Notes under the pieces: generated by a model | Told to the model about the DNA's origin: nothing | The model's database searches: none | Seen by the model: only the letters and a program-made list of their open reading frames with translations | Part shown: positions 34,884 through 44,001 of the stretch, piece after piece | Layout: each line of letters opens with the position of its first letter | Numbering within the stretch: the stretch's first letter is position 1 | Program-made: the position numbers and the translations under genes | Source of the DNA: Fontibacillus phaseoli | GTDB taxonomy: Bacteria; Bacillota; Bacilli; Paenibacillales; Paenibacillaceae | DNA length: 64,000 bases | Assembly: GCF_003337355.1 (NCBI RefSeq) | Contig: NZ_QPJW01000002.1 | Span: forward strand, 229,537-293,536 | Direction: 5' to 3'

Positions 34884-36106
34884 CTAACCCGATCACGTCC
34901 ATGAGCATTCTCCCTCTTGTGCTGCAAAGTCCCGCCAGACGAGACAAGCTTGTTTTGCGGCAAAATCAAATAAAAAAGTGCAAGAACCGCCATCAAAGCA
35001 GTGCTGATGCTAATGGCAGCGGCATTCGTATACTGGCTGGCCATCCATCCCCCGATGACCGGGCCAATCATAATACCGAGCCCTTCAATCCCTGAGAGTA
35101 CTCCCCACCCGGTCCCCTTCTGATCCTCCGGAACAAGATACGACAGCACCGCATTCCAGGCCGGAAGCACGGCTGAGTAGGATAATCCCAGCATAAAAGC
35201 AAACAGCATGGTTAATGCAGGCGGCGGCATGGATACGACTAACAGAGCCAATACGGCCGTAAGCGATACGAAACCGGCGACCAGCATTTGCTTGTGCCCC
35301 CAACGATCGGCCAGCTTCCCCATCGGGACAAGAAACAGCATCGCGCCTGCCCCGCCTAACATGAGCATTAACGAATATTGCGGCTGGCTCAGACCGAGAT
35401 GGTCAGCGGCAAAACCGGGCAGTATCGGCAGCAGCAGTCCCGCGGCGGTCATCTGCAGGACCATGCCTGGCAGCAGCCATTTCAGCTGGACTAGCCTTCT
35501 CCGCAGTCCTGCCAATTGTTCGGCAAAGCTGACGTTCTGGAGATGCAAGGGGGTTGTTCTGTTTATCGCGAACGATGCGATGCAGCCGACGGCGAGCAGC
35601 ACAACCATCAGCCGGAAGGCAGGTTCGAAGCCATAATCGAAGGTGAGATTGATCGTGACCGGTCCCAGACCGATGCAGGCCAACCACACGGTATATATCG
35701 CCCCCATCTGGGCCGCCCGCTCCGTCAGCCGGATTTTCTCCAGACAAATGAGCCATATAGGTGACGCTCCCATCCCAAGCATCACGGAACCGGCAACGAG
35801 CCCCCAGGCATACGGACTAAAGAACACGGAGGCTAGTCCGGACAGCATCAGGACGAAAGTGGCGGGCAGCAGCCAGCGCAGCGAAAACCTGTCCAGCAAA
35901 TATCCAGCAACACATTTAATCAGCGTATCGGCTGTATAATGAAGCGAGACGGCAAGACCGACCAAAGCAACGGTTTGCCCCGACTCGTTGACGGCAAAGT
36001 TCGGCAGAAACGAGAACAAGAAAGCGCTTCGGACAAACTCTGTGCAAAAAAGCACCATGAACAGCGTCAGAGTAGAAAGCTTAAACGCGCTCCTCCCGCT
36101 CATCAT
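34880..36106 (-). CDS. MFS transporter
   Basis: A 408-residue, 12-helix major facilitator. The A-loop motif GYLLDRFSLRWLLP and its repeat GKLADRWGHKQML (about 255) mark the two halves. SAVLPAWNAVLSYLVPEDQKGTGWG is typical of multidrug or lipid exporters of the DHA1 group. It overlaps the upstream glycosyltransferase by 4 bases and belongs to the operon of envelope-lipid genes, so flipping or export of a glycolipid is a reasonable guess. Confidence 0.85.
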   Translation of the reverse strand: MMSGRSAFKLSTLTLFMVLFCTEFVRSAFLFSFLPNFAVNESGQTVALVGLAVSLHYTADTLIKCVAGYLLDRFSLRWLLPATFVLMLSGLASVFFSPYAWGLVAGSVMLGMGASPIWLICLEKIRLTERAAQMGAIYTVWLACIGLGPVTINLTFDYGFEPAFRLMVVLLAVGCIASFAINRTTPLHLQNVSFAEQLAGLRRRLVQLKWLLPGMVLQMTAAGLLLPILPGFAADHLGLSQPQYSLMLMLGGAGAMLFLVPMGKLADRWGHKQMLVAGFVSLTAVLALLVVSMPPPALTMLFAFMLGLSYSAVLPAWNAVLSYLVPEDQKGTGWGVLSGIEGLGIMIGPVIGGWMASQYTNAAAISISTALMAVLALFYLILPQNKLVSSGGTLQHKRENAHGRDRVS

Positions 36107-37236
36107 ATACCACTCCTTCCTAAGGGACTTGCCTCAGGAAACAAATGCCGGACAATATGGTCCGCAGCCGCTTCCTGCCTTGACGCGAACAGTCCGTTGA
36201 TCATCGACCGCTTGATCGGCTCAGAGGAGATCATCGCTTGTATCTGCGACACCAGATCATGAATCGTAAAGGCCACGACTGCCGCTCCTTTGCGCTGCAA
36301 ATACAGGGCGTTTTCCTTCTCCTGCCCCAGAAACGGCTTTAGGATAAAAATCGGAACCCCGGCCTGAATCGTCTCGGATAGTGTAACGCCTCCCGCTTTC
36401 GTGACGACGCAGCAGGCGCTGCTCATCAGAACATGCAATTGATCGGTGAAGCCGAATACATCCACTCTTGCATCATCCGCCCAGCTCTCCGCAAGCTTCC
36501 GTCTCCATCCTTCCTGCCGGCCGCAAATCACTTGAATGCGGACGCCCGACAAGAGCAGCAGCTTCCCGATGAGCCTCGATAGCGAATGCAATGTGCCGCA
36601 GACGTTTGCCATAAGCAGAATCACATGCTCATCTGCTTCTTTGCCGGAGCCGGAACCGATCATTGCCGCATCATGAAATGACTCCCTGACCGGAATTCCG
36701 GTCACGGCAATACGACTCTCGGGGACTCCCTGCCTAACCATAGCCTCTTTCACGTCGCTGGCAGGGACAAAATAATGATCCGGCTTGGCGAATAGCCATC
36801 TTCGGTGAACGTGAAAGTCCGTTATGACAACAGCGGTCCGGGGACGGATCCCAGATAATGCCTCGCTGCTTGGCAAGCTGCCGAACGGGAATGTATAAAT
36901 GATGACTTCCGGCTGGTACTGGAGGATGATTTCCTTGAGCCTGTCGCCGCCAAGACTGTTCATCCAGGCTGCGATTTTTCCCTTCATGGGAAGCCGGTTG
37001 GTCAGATGGTAGGACCATCCGTAATAGGGAATGCCCAGGCTGGCTGCATACAGGCTTTGCCGGTACAGATAGCGGATGATTTTGTTCAGCACAGGATAAG
37101 CTTCCCGGAACAAGTCGACAACCGCCACCTGGCTATAACCATTGCGGGTCAAGCTTTGCTGCAACACCTTGGACACCTGATGATGACCTTCGCCGTAATC
37201 GGCCGTTAAAATTAAAATTTGCGGTTCCTGTCCCAC
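36103..37236 (-). CDS. Diacylglycerol glucosyltransferase-like protein (MGDG synthase family)
   Basis: A 377-residue GT28-type transferase. The N-terminal domain ILILTADYGEGHHQVSKVLQ is the MGDG-synthase/UgtP signature (G-x-GH). The C-terminal nucleotide-sugar site has VTKAGGVTLSETIQAGVPI then FILKPFLGQEKENALYL. Such enzymes put sugars on diacylglycerol at the cytoplasmic membrane. GTG 37236 follows GAGGTG. A second member lies two genes upstream (37990-39162), separated by a deacetylase. The two may act in sequence. Confidence 0.88.
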   Translation of the reverse strand: MGQEPQILILTADYGEGHHQVSKVLQQSLTRNGYSQVAVVDLFREAYPVLNKIIRYLYRQSLYAASLGIPYYGWSYHLTNRLPMKGKIAAWMNSLGGDRLKEIILQYQPEVIIYTFPFGSLPSSEALSGIRPRTAVVITDFHVHRRWLFAKPDHYFVPASDVKEAMVRQGVPESRIAVTGIPVRESFHDAAMIGSGSGKEADEHVILLMANVCGTLHSLSRLIGKLLLLSGVRIQVICGRQEGWRRKLAESWADDARVDVFGFTDQLHVLMSSACCVVTKAGGVTLSETIQAGVPIFILKPFLGQEKENALYLQRKGAAVVAFTIHDLVSQIQAMISSEPIKRSMINGLFASRQEAAADHIVRHLFPEASPLGRSGI

Positions 37237-37258
37237 TACTATCACCTCATTTCACTTG

Positions 37259-37960
37259 TCAAGCCATTTCATCCAGACGAACGAATTGCAAGTTGCGTCC
37301 CTGTAATTGATGCAGCGCTTCCTCCAGAGCCCGAAGCATAAAATAGGGCGCGTGACGGTCCGCTCCCGGCGTATCTCCGCTGTCATGCAGCAAAATAACA
37401 GATCCGTCCGTAATTCCGTTCAGCAGCGTTGCCTTCAGCTTCTTGCGGCAGCTTCTGCTGCGCCAGTCCCCCGCCTTCAAGGACCAGAGCACGATGCGGT
37501 ACGATTTGGGATGAAAGAAATCGAAACAATTCATGAGCCCCCACGGCGGGCGATAGTGATCCGGCCTTTTTCCAATAATGGATTCAATAATATCTGCGGT
37601 CCGTTCCATATGATCACGCCGCACCGTCCAGGGAAGCATCAGCCAATTGGAGGTGTGATGGTAATTGTGGATCCCAATCTGATGACCTTCACGATGCATT
37701 CTTCTGATCAGATCCGGGTGCATCTCCGCCTGCGAGCCAAGCACGAAGAATGTGGCCTTCACTTGATAATCCTGCAGTAAATCCAATAATTCCGGTGTAT
37801 ACCTCGGATGCGGCCCATCGTCGAACGTGAACGCTACCTGGTTCTTGGTCGTTCCCTTGCGAAAGGCGCCAAATCCAGTTATTCGTGTCAGTAAACTAGG
37901 AATTAGCATGTACAGACTGATGAAGCTTATAAGTCCAATCAACAAATATTTAACAAGCAA
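37259..37960 (-). CDS. Polysaccharide deacetylase family protein
   Basis: A 233-residue membrane-anchored NodB-homology protein. One N-terminal helix (YLLIGLISFISLYMLIPSLL) is followed by TFDDGPHPRYTPELL (motif 1, metal and base Asp), GHQIGIHNYHHTSNW (motif 2), RPPWG (motif 3) and VILLHDSGDTPGADR (motif 5). Acts outside the membrane on N-acetylated sugars. Placed between two glycolipid transferases, it may deacetylate an N-acetylhexosamine lipid instead of peptidoglycan; this is inference. Confidence 0.88.
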   Translation of the reverse strand: MLVKYLLIGLISFISLYMLIPSLLTRITGFGAFRKGTTKNQVAFTFDDGPHPRYTPELLDLLQDYQVKATFFVLGSQAEMHPDLIRRMHREGHQIGIHNYHHTSNWLMLPWTVRRDHMERTADIIESIIGKRPDHYRPPWGLMNCFDFFHPKSYRIVLWSLKAGDWRSRSCRKKLKATLLNGITDGSVILLHDSGDTPGADRHAPYFMLRALEEALHQLQGRNLQFVRLDEMA

Positions 37961-37989
37961 CGTCTTTATCCCCCTTAGCGAAAATTAAG

Positions 37990-39162
37990 CTAAGCATACT
38001 GCTGCAAGGAGCAAACCCATTTTTCTTCCTGTGTATCGCTCTGCATGCTCAGAATTTGCATGACCGCATGTCTGGCGGAATCCTGCTGTCTGCACAGCCC
38101 TGCCTTCTCCTTCATTTCTTCCAATAGGGAGGGCTGTTGAACCAGCCGTTGAAGCTGATCCTGCAGATTGTCAAACTGACATAGATACGCTACTCCCGCT
38201 TGAATCAAATAATCGGCATTATCCTTTTCCTGCCCCAGCCGTGGCTCCAGCAGCAGCATGGGAAGCTGAAGCTCCAGCGCTTCGGAGGTCGTCAGTCCGC
38301 CCGGCTTGGTAATCAATACGTCTGCGGCCGCCATCCATTCATGGATTCCCTCTAGGAAGCTTGTCAGCATGACGTTATCCCTGTCTCCCAACACTTCATG
38401 CAGGTGGTGCAGCAGCTTCACATTGCGTCCGCATACGATGACAAATTGCACGTTAGGAGGAAAAGAGTCAGATTGTAATTGCTCGATGAAGGATTTATCT
38501 ATAATCCCGCAGCCGCCGCCCATCACCAGCACGACAAAGGCGTCAGAAGCCAAGGCCAGCTTCTCGCGCAGCCGGTCTTTATTGTCGGGCTGACTGTAGG
38601 ACGGGCGAACAGGGATACCCGTTACAGCGATTTTGTGGTCAGCAACGCCTTTTCTCTGCAGAGCTGCACGCACGCCTTCGGAGCCAACCAGATACAGATC
38701 CGTAGACGGATGTATCCAATAGCTGTGATCGGAATGGTCGGTAATGACCGTAGCCGCAAGCAAATCTGTCATCCCTTTTTTCTTAAGCAAGGAAATGGCG
38801 GCTGATGCCGGCGGGAACGTGCTGACTATCAACGTCGGCTGTTCCTCATACAGAAGTCTGAGCAGCCGCTGCAGGCTGGTCGTGCAAAAATTGTTCAGGA
38901 AGAAAGTAAGTATACTACCCGTCCGGGTCTTCTGATACAAATAACCGTATGAGGAAGGAAAATGCTTCACCCATTGCAGGAAGCAATACCGTTCAATCAC
39001 ATGCATGCGGGGATGGATCCATTCCATGAAGTCGACCACCTTCACCTCTACTCCCGGTTTATACAGCGCCGATGCCTCCAAAATCGCCTTGGCCGCCTGC
39101 ATATGTCCATCCCCGAGTGCGCCGGACAGAATCAGCAGCTTTTCCCGTTTCATGCTATTCAT
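37990..39162 (-). CDS. MGDG synthase family glycosyltransferase
   Basis: A 390-residue paralogue of the 36.1 kb transferase. N-terminal LLILSGALGDGHMQAAKAIL, middle VIVCGRNVKLLHHLHEVLGD, and C-terminal LITKPGGLTTSEALELQLPM then LLLEPRLGQEKDNADYL. ATG 39162 follows GGAGGCG. It shares the operon with PAP2, YkoP-like, deacetylase and MFS genes, pointing to synthesis of a polyprenyl- or diacylglycerol-linked sugar. Confidence 0.87.
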   Translation of the reverse strand: MNSMKREKLLILSGALGDGHMQAAKAILEASALYKPGVEVKVVDFMEWIHPRMHVIERYCFLQWVKHFPSSYGYLYQKTRTGSILTFFLNNFCTTSLQRLLRLLYEEQPTLIVSTFPPASAAISLLKKKGMTDLLAATVITDHSDHSYWIHPSTDLYLVGSEGVRAALQRKGVADHKIAVTGIPVRPSYSQPDNKDRLREKLALASDAFVVLVMGGGCGIIDKSFIEQLQSDSFPPNVQFVIVCGRNVKLLHHLHEVLGDRDNVMLTSFLEGIHEWMAAADVLITKPGGLTTSEALELQLPMLLLEPRLGQEKDNADYLIQAGVAYLCQFDNLQDQLQRLVQQPSLLEEMKEKAGLCRQQDSARHAVMQILSMQSDTQEEKWVCSLQQYA

Positions 39163-39186
39163 CAACAATCGCCTCCCTCGAGAAAT

Positions 39187-39756
39187 TCAACAATGTATGA
39201 ACAAAACAACCAGCACCGCCGTTAGGAATCCGACCATCCCTCCAGCCGCACAATCGATCGGATAGTGATAGCCCCAATAAACCCGGGATATGGCCACCAA
39301 CAAGGCCAGACCAATCAAGACAAGCCTAATTTCCGGCGATGAGGCCAACACAAAAGGTGTAACCAGGGCGAAAATAGCGGTTGTATGGCCGGATGGGAAG
39401 GAATAATCCTTCAACGGGAATTTGCCTACCTTCACCTGCTCCAGCTTGCGGAAAGGCCGGTCTCTGCGTACCTTTCTCTTGATCAGGATAGCAACGATAT
39501 GGCTAACGGCCAGTGCGATCAAGCTTTGCAGCCCAATTTTGCCGAACTCCCCCTCGGCGAACCATGCCAGGGACACTGCGCAAATGATGGTAAACAAAGC
39601 TCCGCCCAGATGGGTAATCCATCCGAACAATCGGTCCAGGGCCCGACTGCTCAGGCGTTGGTTGAACCAGAAAAACATCGTTTGATCAATTCGCCTTATC
39701 CACTGCATCCTGCTTTCCGTCTCCGTTCCCTGTTTTTTCGATCGATTGATGTTCAT
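39187..39756 (-). CDS. PAP2-family membrane phosphatase
   Basis: A 189-residue protein with five to six helices. The three PAP2 motifs are intact: KRKVRRDRP (C1), YSFPSGHTT (C2) and SRVYWGYHYPIDC (C3). Members act on undecaprenyl pyrophosphate or phosphatidyl substrates outside the membrane; in this operon a role in recycling a lipid carrier is likely. It overlaps the small upstream membrane gene by 71 bases. Confidence 0.9.
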   Translation of the reverse strand: MNINRSKKQGTETESRMQWIRRIDQTMFFWFNQRLSSRALDRLFGWITHLGGALFTIICAVSLAWFAEGEFGKIGLQSLIALAVSHIVAILIKRKVRRDRPFRKLEQVKVGKFPLKDYSFPSGHTTAIFALVTPFVLASSPEIRLVLIGLALLVAISRVYWGYHYPIDCAAGGMVGFLTAVLVVLFIHC

Positions 39757-39949
39757 CCCATATCTTCCTCCGCTCGCGCAGCTTCCGTATCAAAAACCAT
39801 ATTGCCGCAATCGCTCCCCCAACGCCCACCAGCGTAATCGTGAGAACTTGATCTACCATATTCTCTGCCGCGCGGCCAATGACCGCATAGCTGAGCAGCT
39901 TCTTAGTATCTTTTGTTTTAATTAATTGGAGCTTGATTGGGATAGACAC
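39686..39949 (-). CDS. Small single-pass membrane protein
   Basis: An 87-residue protein with one helix (VLTITLVGVGGAIAAIWFLI, about 35-54) followed by a charged cytoplasmic tail (RKLRERRKIWDEH). It overlaps both neighbours (28 bases with the YkoP-like gene, 71 with PAP2), consistent with tight operon packing. Function unknown; the long overlaps leave the exact 3' end secure but the start uncertain. Confidence 0.6.
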   Translation of the reverse strand: MSIPIKLQLIKTKDTKKLLSYAVIGRAAENMVDQVLTITLVGVGGAIAAIWFLIRKLRERRKIWDEHQSIEKTGNGDGKQDAVDKAN

Positions 39950-40563
39950 AATTCCTCCGGAACGGACAGCCTCTTCACCGTCATAAATCGGTTCCTCAGC
40001 GAGCTCCGGGAGTGAATCAGCAACATCGGTATCAATTGTTCGGTCTTGCGGCCAATCCGCTTCTTGCCTTCAGGGTGCATGACGGATAACAATAATCGGA
40101 GATAAGCCGTTGTAATGCGTTGGAACAGATCGGACTTCATCGGTTGTTGTTCGAAACCAAGACCATGTGTCAAACCACGATGAAGCAGCGTAATGCCGAC
40201 TAACGCCTTAACATCTATGAACTCCGGCTGACTTGCGAACGCCTCGCTGATCTGCTGCATGGATTTCCGTATAAGCCGGGCCGTCTTGAGCGCCGCGCGG
40301 TCTGAGCCTTCGGATCTGATCAGCGTCAGAATCGTTTCATTATTGAGATGGAGTTCCCCGACCAGATCGCCTTTATCAATGATGGTGGAGTCCGCACAGA
40401 GAATGCGCTCCCCCCGGTGTTTCTTAATCATGACTTTGCAAATTCCAAAGTGCGATGTATGCGAGCCGCGAAAGCGTGAAATCCAATCGAACCCTCTTTC
40501 CCACACCATCCAGGCCGCCTGCATTGAAGATTTGCGTAAACGAAGCAACATTGATCCAACCAT
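39922..40563 (-). CDS. YkoP-like domain protein
   Basis: A 213-residue soluble protein. The segment LCADSTIIDKGDLVGELHLN (about 55) followed by ALKTARLIRKSMQQISEAFA and VKALVGITLLHRGLTHGLGF is characteristic of the YkoP-like domain, which accompanies polysaccharide deacetylases and glycosyltransferases in Bacillus and Paenibacillus. First gene of the seven-gene envelope operon that runs down to 34.9 kb. Catalysis is unknown. Confidence 0.7.
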   Translation of the reverse strand: MVGSMLLRLRKSSMQAAWMVWERGFDWISRFRGSHTSHFGICKVMIKKHRGERILCADSTIIDKGDLVGELHLNNETILTLIRSEGSDRAALKTARLIRKSMQQISEAFASQPEFIDVKALVGITLLHRGLTHGLGFEQQPMKSDLFQRITTAYLRLLLSVMHPEGKKRIGRKTEQLIPMLLIHSRSSLRNRFMTVKRLSVPEELCLSQSSSN

Positions 40564-40789
40564 CCCTCATTCAAATTTTAATCGACGAATTCATTGCCAA
40601 CCGGACACGGATACAATGACAAGATTGGTAACATAACAACTGGATTTCGATAAAGCCGGTAGCCTATTCGCTTCCCTAAGGAAACCGACGAGTATTCTCT
40701 TATTTTCAGTATCCAAGTATCCATCGTCCCCCTTAATTGAATTATTCATTTAATTGCAAACCAAAGAACTTTTTGCCTCAAGGACTTAT

Positions 40790-41476
40790 TTAGATCGTCC
40801 GTCTCCTAGTAAACAACCAACCGCCTGCCATAAATATACAGCTGAATAAGAACGTGAGTCCAAATCCCTGAAGTAGCGAATCGTTAAAGAACAGCATTAG
40901 GAATCCGTCTGCCACTTTAGGCCGGAGAGAGGAAAGCGACGTTGCAATCGGTATCGCCGCAATAAGCAATAACCAGATAATCCATCCTACGAAATGCCGC
41001 AATCCAGAAAACAGCAGATTTAACAATGACATAAGCATCATATAAGCCCCGAACTGGTAAACAAACATACCGACTAAACCGAATTGATCCCAATGAAATA
41101 TCTCAAGAATATTAATGGTATGTTCATATTTCCGGATTACTCCAATTTCAATTTGCAGCCATAACGTATTGAACAGAGAGAACACAGCGGACCATATTGT
41201 GTTAATCACCAATACTCCGACATAATACTCTTTGCGCGATGCGCCTAAATTGATAATCCTTTTGAAGAAGCTGATGGGAAGGATACTCGCCACAAAAATG
41301 AGGGATATCGTAAACAGATTAGCGACAGACATATCAGCCTTGTGCTCGCCACCAAGAGACAGGTGCACAACCACACTGGCTATAACGTTTACCGCAACTA
41401 TACCCGTAATGCATAATAAGTAAATTCGAAGCTCATAAAAAGAAGCCTTCAATAGTACCATCAACTTATTCATCAT
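40790..41476 (-). CDS. ABC-2-like membrane protein of a GntR-controlled transporter
   Basis: A 228-residue protein with six helices (starting LRIYLLCITGIVAVNVIASV). It has no recognised catalytic motif and matches the small permeases of YtrBC-type transporters. It overlaps the ATPase gene by 11 bases. Regulator, ATPase and permease form one operon with a self-controlled promoter at 42.75 kb. Confidence 0.8.
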   Translation of the reverse strand: MMNKLMVLLKASFYELRIYLLCITGIVAVNVIASVVVHLSLGGEHKADMSVANLFTISLIFVASILPISFFKRIINLGASRKEYYVGVLVINTIWSAVFSLFNTLWLQIEIGVIRKYEHTINILEIFHWDQFGLVGMFVYQFGAYMMLMSLLNLLFSGLRHFVGWIIWLLLIAAIPIATSLSSLRPKVADGFLMLFFNDSLLQGFGLTFLFSCIFMAGGWLFTRRRTI

Positions 41477-42344
41477 GTTCGCCTTCTTCTATTAAATATG
41501 CAAAAAACTTTTGCAGCGGCAGTCCGTCAATAGATATTCCCAGTTTGGTTGCCGAGACTCTTTCCTCTTCCCCAATCTTGTCATAGACCGCTGCAAGGGC
41601 ACCGCTGCCGTACGACTCTCGATAAATCACGCGTTTTCCGTTCGTAAATTTCCCAATGGCCTCATTGCTGCCTCTCATCAAATGGGAGTTAATACGGATT
41701 TTTTCCACGTCATCATGCAACAAGATACTTCCGGCATCAATAATAAAAATTCGCTCTACTACGTTGGCGATCTCGTCAATCAGATGTGTAGATAGAAGTA
41801 TCGTTCGCGGATTCTCGGCGTAATCCTCAATCAAAATGCGGTAAAACTTCTCCCGCATCAGAGCATCAAGCCCGAGCACCGGCTCGTCAAAGATGGTAAG
41901 CGAAGCTCGGCTCGCCAAACCAATAATGTTGCCGAGGAGCGACTCCATCCCTCTGGAAAGCTGCCGTATCTTTTGGTCTTTGCTTATCTTGAACGTTTTT
42001 ACAAGTTTATTGGCAAGGCTCCAATCCCAGTTGTTATGAAAGACGGATGCCCACTCAAGCGTTTCCATGACTTTAGCGCCCCCTAAGAAGAGGTTCTTTT
42101 CCCTTACATAACAAGTATTCGCAGGCATATCCCCTGCATATAATCGCGATCCTGCAATCTCGATTTCGCCGCTGTCGGGAAACGATCCTCCGGAAATCAT
42201 ATTGAGCAACGTCGTTTTTCCCGCTCCGTTTCGGCCAAGTAATCCGTATACGGTGTTTTCCTCCAGCTTCAAATCCAAATTGAGAACAGCCTTTTTATTT
42301 CCGTAACTTTTGTTTACGTTCGTACAAGCAAGTATGGCGCTCAC
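41466..42344 (-). CDS. ABC transporter ATP-binding protein (YtrB-like)
   Basis: A 292-residue ATPase. Walker A GLLGRNGAGKTTLLNMISGG, a short signature (IRQLSRGMESLLGNIIGLAS, lacking the usual SGGQ, so LSRGM), Walker B LTIFDEPVLGLD and the H-loop STHLIDEI. The altered signature is a family trait of YtrB-type ATPases that couple to acetoin or cell-wall-antibiotic-induced operons. Overlaps the permease gene; follows the GntR gene by 7 bases. Confidence 0.88.
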   Translation of the reverse strand: MSAILACTNVNKSYGNKKAVLNLDLKLEENTVYGLLGRNGAGKTTLLNMISGGSFPDSGEIEIAGSRLYAGDMPANTCYVREKNLFLGGAKVMETLEWASVFHNNWDWSLANKLVKTFKISKDQKIRQLSRGMESLLGNIIGLASRASLTIFDEPVLGLDALMREKFYRILIEDYAENPRTILLSTHLIDEIANVVERIFIIDAGSILLHDDVEKIRINSHLMRGSNEAIGKFTNGKRVIYRESYGSGALAAVYDKIGEEERVSATKLGISIDGLPLQKFFAYLIEEGEHDE

Positions 42345-42351
42345 TGGTCAT

Positions 42352-42720
42352 TCAACTCCTCTTCTCTTGTCGAATCATATCAATTATGTCTTCTGTGGTT
42401 AGTTCGAGTTTATCCGCCTCATCAAGCAACTTCATAATCAAGTCATCGTAAAATCTGTTCCTTCGTTTCTCCATAATAATCTGTTTAGCTTCAGCTGCAA
42501 CAAACATGCCCAATCCCCTTTTTTTGTACAAAACCCCTTCATTCACCAGTAAAGCAATGCCTTTCACCGCTGTTGCCGGATTTATTTGAAAGGTGCTCGC
42601 AAATTGTGCCATAGAAATAATCTGATCGTCCTCCCGGTAAGTTCCGTTCAGAATATCATCTTCGATCATCTGAGCGATTTGTTGAAAGATTGGCTGGCTA
42701 TCATCAAAGCGAACCATCAT
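42352..42720 (-). CDS. GntR-family regulator (YtrA subfamily)
   Basis: A 122-residue regulator: wHTH domain (SQPIFQQIAQMIEDDILNGT, AQFASTFQINPATAVKGIAL) and a short C-terminal tail without a large effector domain, as in YtrA. It sits immediately downstream of a promoter overlapped by a perfect inverted repeat (42736-42757), so it should repress its own ABC operon and be released by cell-wall stress signals. ATG 42720, with AGGGTGA upstream. Confidence 0.9.
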   Translation of the reverse strand: MMVRFDDSQPIFQQIAQMIEDDILNGTYREDDQIISMAQFASTFQINPATAVKGIALLVNEGVLYKKRGLGMFVAAEAKQIIMEKRRNRFYDDLIMKLLDEADKLELTTEDIIDMIRQEKRS

Positions 42721-42735
42721 TAGATCACCCTATCG

Positions 42736-42784
42736 GTATGTTAGTCTTGTAACATACTATAATGCCATTGGATTTATCTGTCAA
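42736..42784 (-). promoter_or_regulatory. Promoter and YtrA-type operator
   Basis: Minus strand: TTGACA (42784-42779), 17-base spacer, TATAGT (42761-42756), then GTATGTTA-caagac-TAACATAC (42757-42736). The 8-base arms are perfect and touch the -10 box. Confidence 0.85.
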
Positions 42785-42830
42785 TAGGCCATTTCAACAT
42801 AGCCGGCATCCTAAACAAAATGGATTACGA

Positions 42831-42885
42831 AAAGAACAAAAAAAAACAAACCCTGAGCACCAAGGCAGCCGCGTTCTCAGGGTCT
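42831..42885 (-). terminator. Terminator-like hairpin
   Basis: ACCCTGAG...CTCAGGGT; read on the minus strand the stem is followed by TTTGTTTTTTTTTTG. It would stop transcription arriving from 43 kb. Confidence 0.75.
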
Positions 42886-43155
42886 TTAGTTAGCGGATAT
42901 CAGTTCCTCAAGATCGCCAGACACAATTTCTCCTCCTTGCTGCCCGTCCTTAAATAAAGGCAGTCACCGGTCAACATAGGATTTCATGTAATACTGTTTT
43001 ATTAGCTGCTTAACCTTCTCCGGAACACCATCCCCATCCTCGGGTCTTCTTGGCATGGAACTTCAAGGTGCCATGGCCATATTTGCCCTAAATCTCAAGC
43101 GGATAATGAAGTTAGCTCATGGATAGTTCTCTTAAAAAACGACCGAGTATGATCG

Positions 43156-43208
43156 CAAAGAAAGAAGACATCCGTCCCAATATGGAGGACGGAAGTCTTC
43201 TTTCTTTG
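43156..43208. repeat. Long near-perfect inverted repeat
   Basis: Arms of 22 bases (CAAAGAAAGAAGACATCCGT and CC; reverse arm GGACGG to TTCTTTG) with one mismatch and a 9-base loop. No A/T-run tail beyond the arms makes a simple terminator reading incomplete. Confidence 0.75.
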
Positions 43209-43344
43209 ATTGTTTTCAGGCTATTGAGACGGAAAACGATAGTTCTTCAGTGGCTTCAGTCGAAACTGGGGGTTTCTAAGACAAAATAAGACCTTCCTGC
43301 CGGGCGGCATTCGGATGTTTCCAGCTTTTTTTCAGCAGATTTAA

Positions 43345-43462
43345 TCATTGGCCGCGATGCGGTTAGTCGGTACGGATGTGCCCGCTAAATCCTCTTCCCT
43401 GCCGATCGCTCCCTGCGGACCGAGGGCCATAAGGACCAATGCGTGAATATTATGTTATGTGA
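43345..43462. repeat. attC-like repeat, type 2, left end missing
   Basis: Begins GGCCGCGATGCGGTTAGTCG, then CGGACCGAGGGCCATAAGG and right arm GCGTGAATATTATGTTATGT. The GNAT gene ends 12 bases to the right. Confidence 0.65.
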
Positions 43463-43473
43463 AGTATGGCTCT

Positions 43474-43967
43474 TCATTGATTTGCTGTGGAAAATGTTTG
43501 AATAGGCCCTTCCCAATTATCTTCTCTAATTTCTTTATAGTTCCCGTTTGTATATTTTTCAATTGTCTTTCTCCAAAATTCCTGGGCTGGTGTATTGGCT
43601 TCGATTTGGGCTACTTTCCAAATCCCACTGAATTTATCAAAAAGTTTATGAGCTACAGTCTGCCCTACTCTTAATTTTCTGTATTTCTTCAGTACAAAGA
43701 ATTCCGCCATCGAGTATATCGTATGGTTTATTTCATTCTCCCTCAAAGATCTAACAAGAGCAAAACCTGCTAGTTTATCATCTACCATTATAAAAAAGGG
43801 ATATCTCTTCTCTTCTGTCCAATAATGATCTAAATATCTATATTCATATAATCCATTGGAATTTATATCATCATTTGGATCAAACTCACTAAAATCATAT
43901 TTATATAACTCGAGAAGGTTTCGTAATATTGATTTTTGTTCATATTCGACTTTTTGTATTGAGATCA
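43474..43967 (-). CDS. GNAT family N-acetyltransferase
   Basis: A 164-residue acetyltransferase. FIMVDDKLAGFALVRS (strand 4), SMAEFFVLKKYRKLRVGQTV (acetyl-CoA loop, R-x-x-RVG) and IEANTPAQEFWRKTIEKYTN are in the right order. It resembles predicted acetyltransferases of the YesJ-like kind. ATG 43967 follows AAAAGGAGG. Complete cassette between repeats at 43.35 and 44.00 kb. Confidence 0.82.
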
Positions 43968-44001
43968 TTTTTATCCTCCTTTTTAGCTCTTGGCCATATT
44001 T

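Larger units (their letters stand above)
42721..43473. other. About 750 bases without a gene
   Basis: Contains the YtrA-type promoter, a terminator-like hairpin (42831-42885), a very long near-perfect hairpin (43156-43208), and the partial attC-like repeat at 43345-43462. A 28-codon minus-strand frame near 42970-43055 (RRPEDGDGVPEKVKQLIKQY) is open but too short to call. Confidence 0.5.

Noticed and set aside
42970..43055. A 28-codon minus-strand frame (RRPEDGDGVPEKVKQLIKQY)
   Set aside because: Too short, no ribosome site and no similar neighbour; noted in the interval entry.
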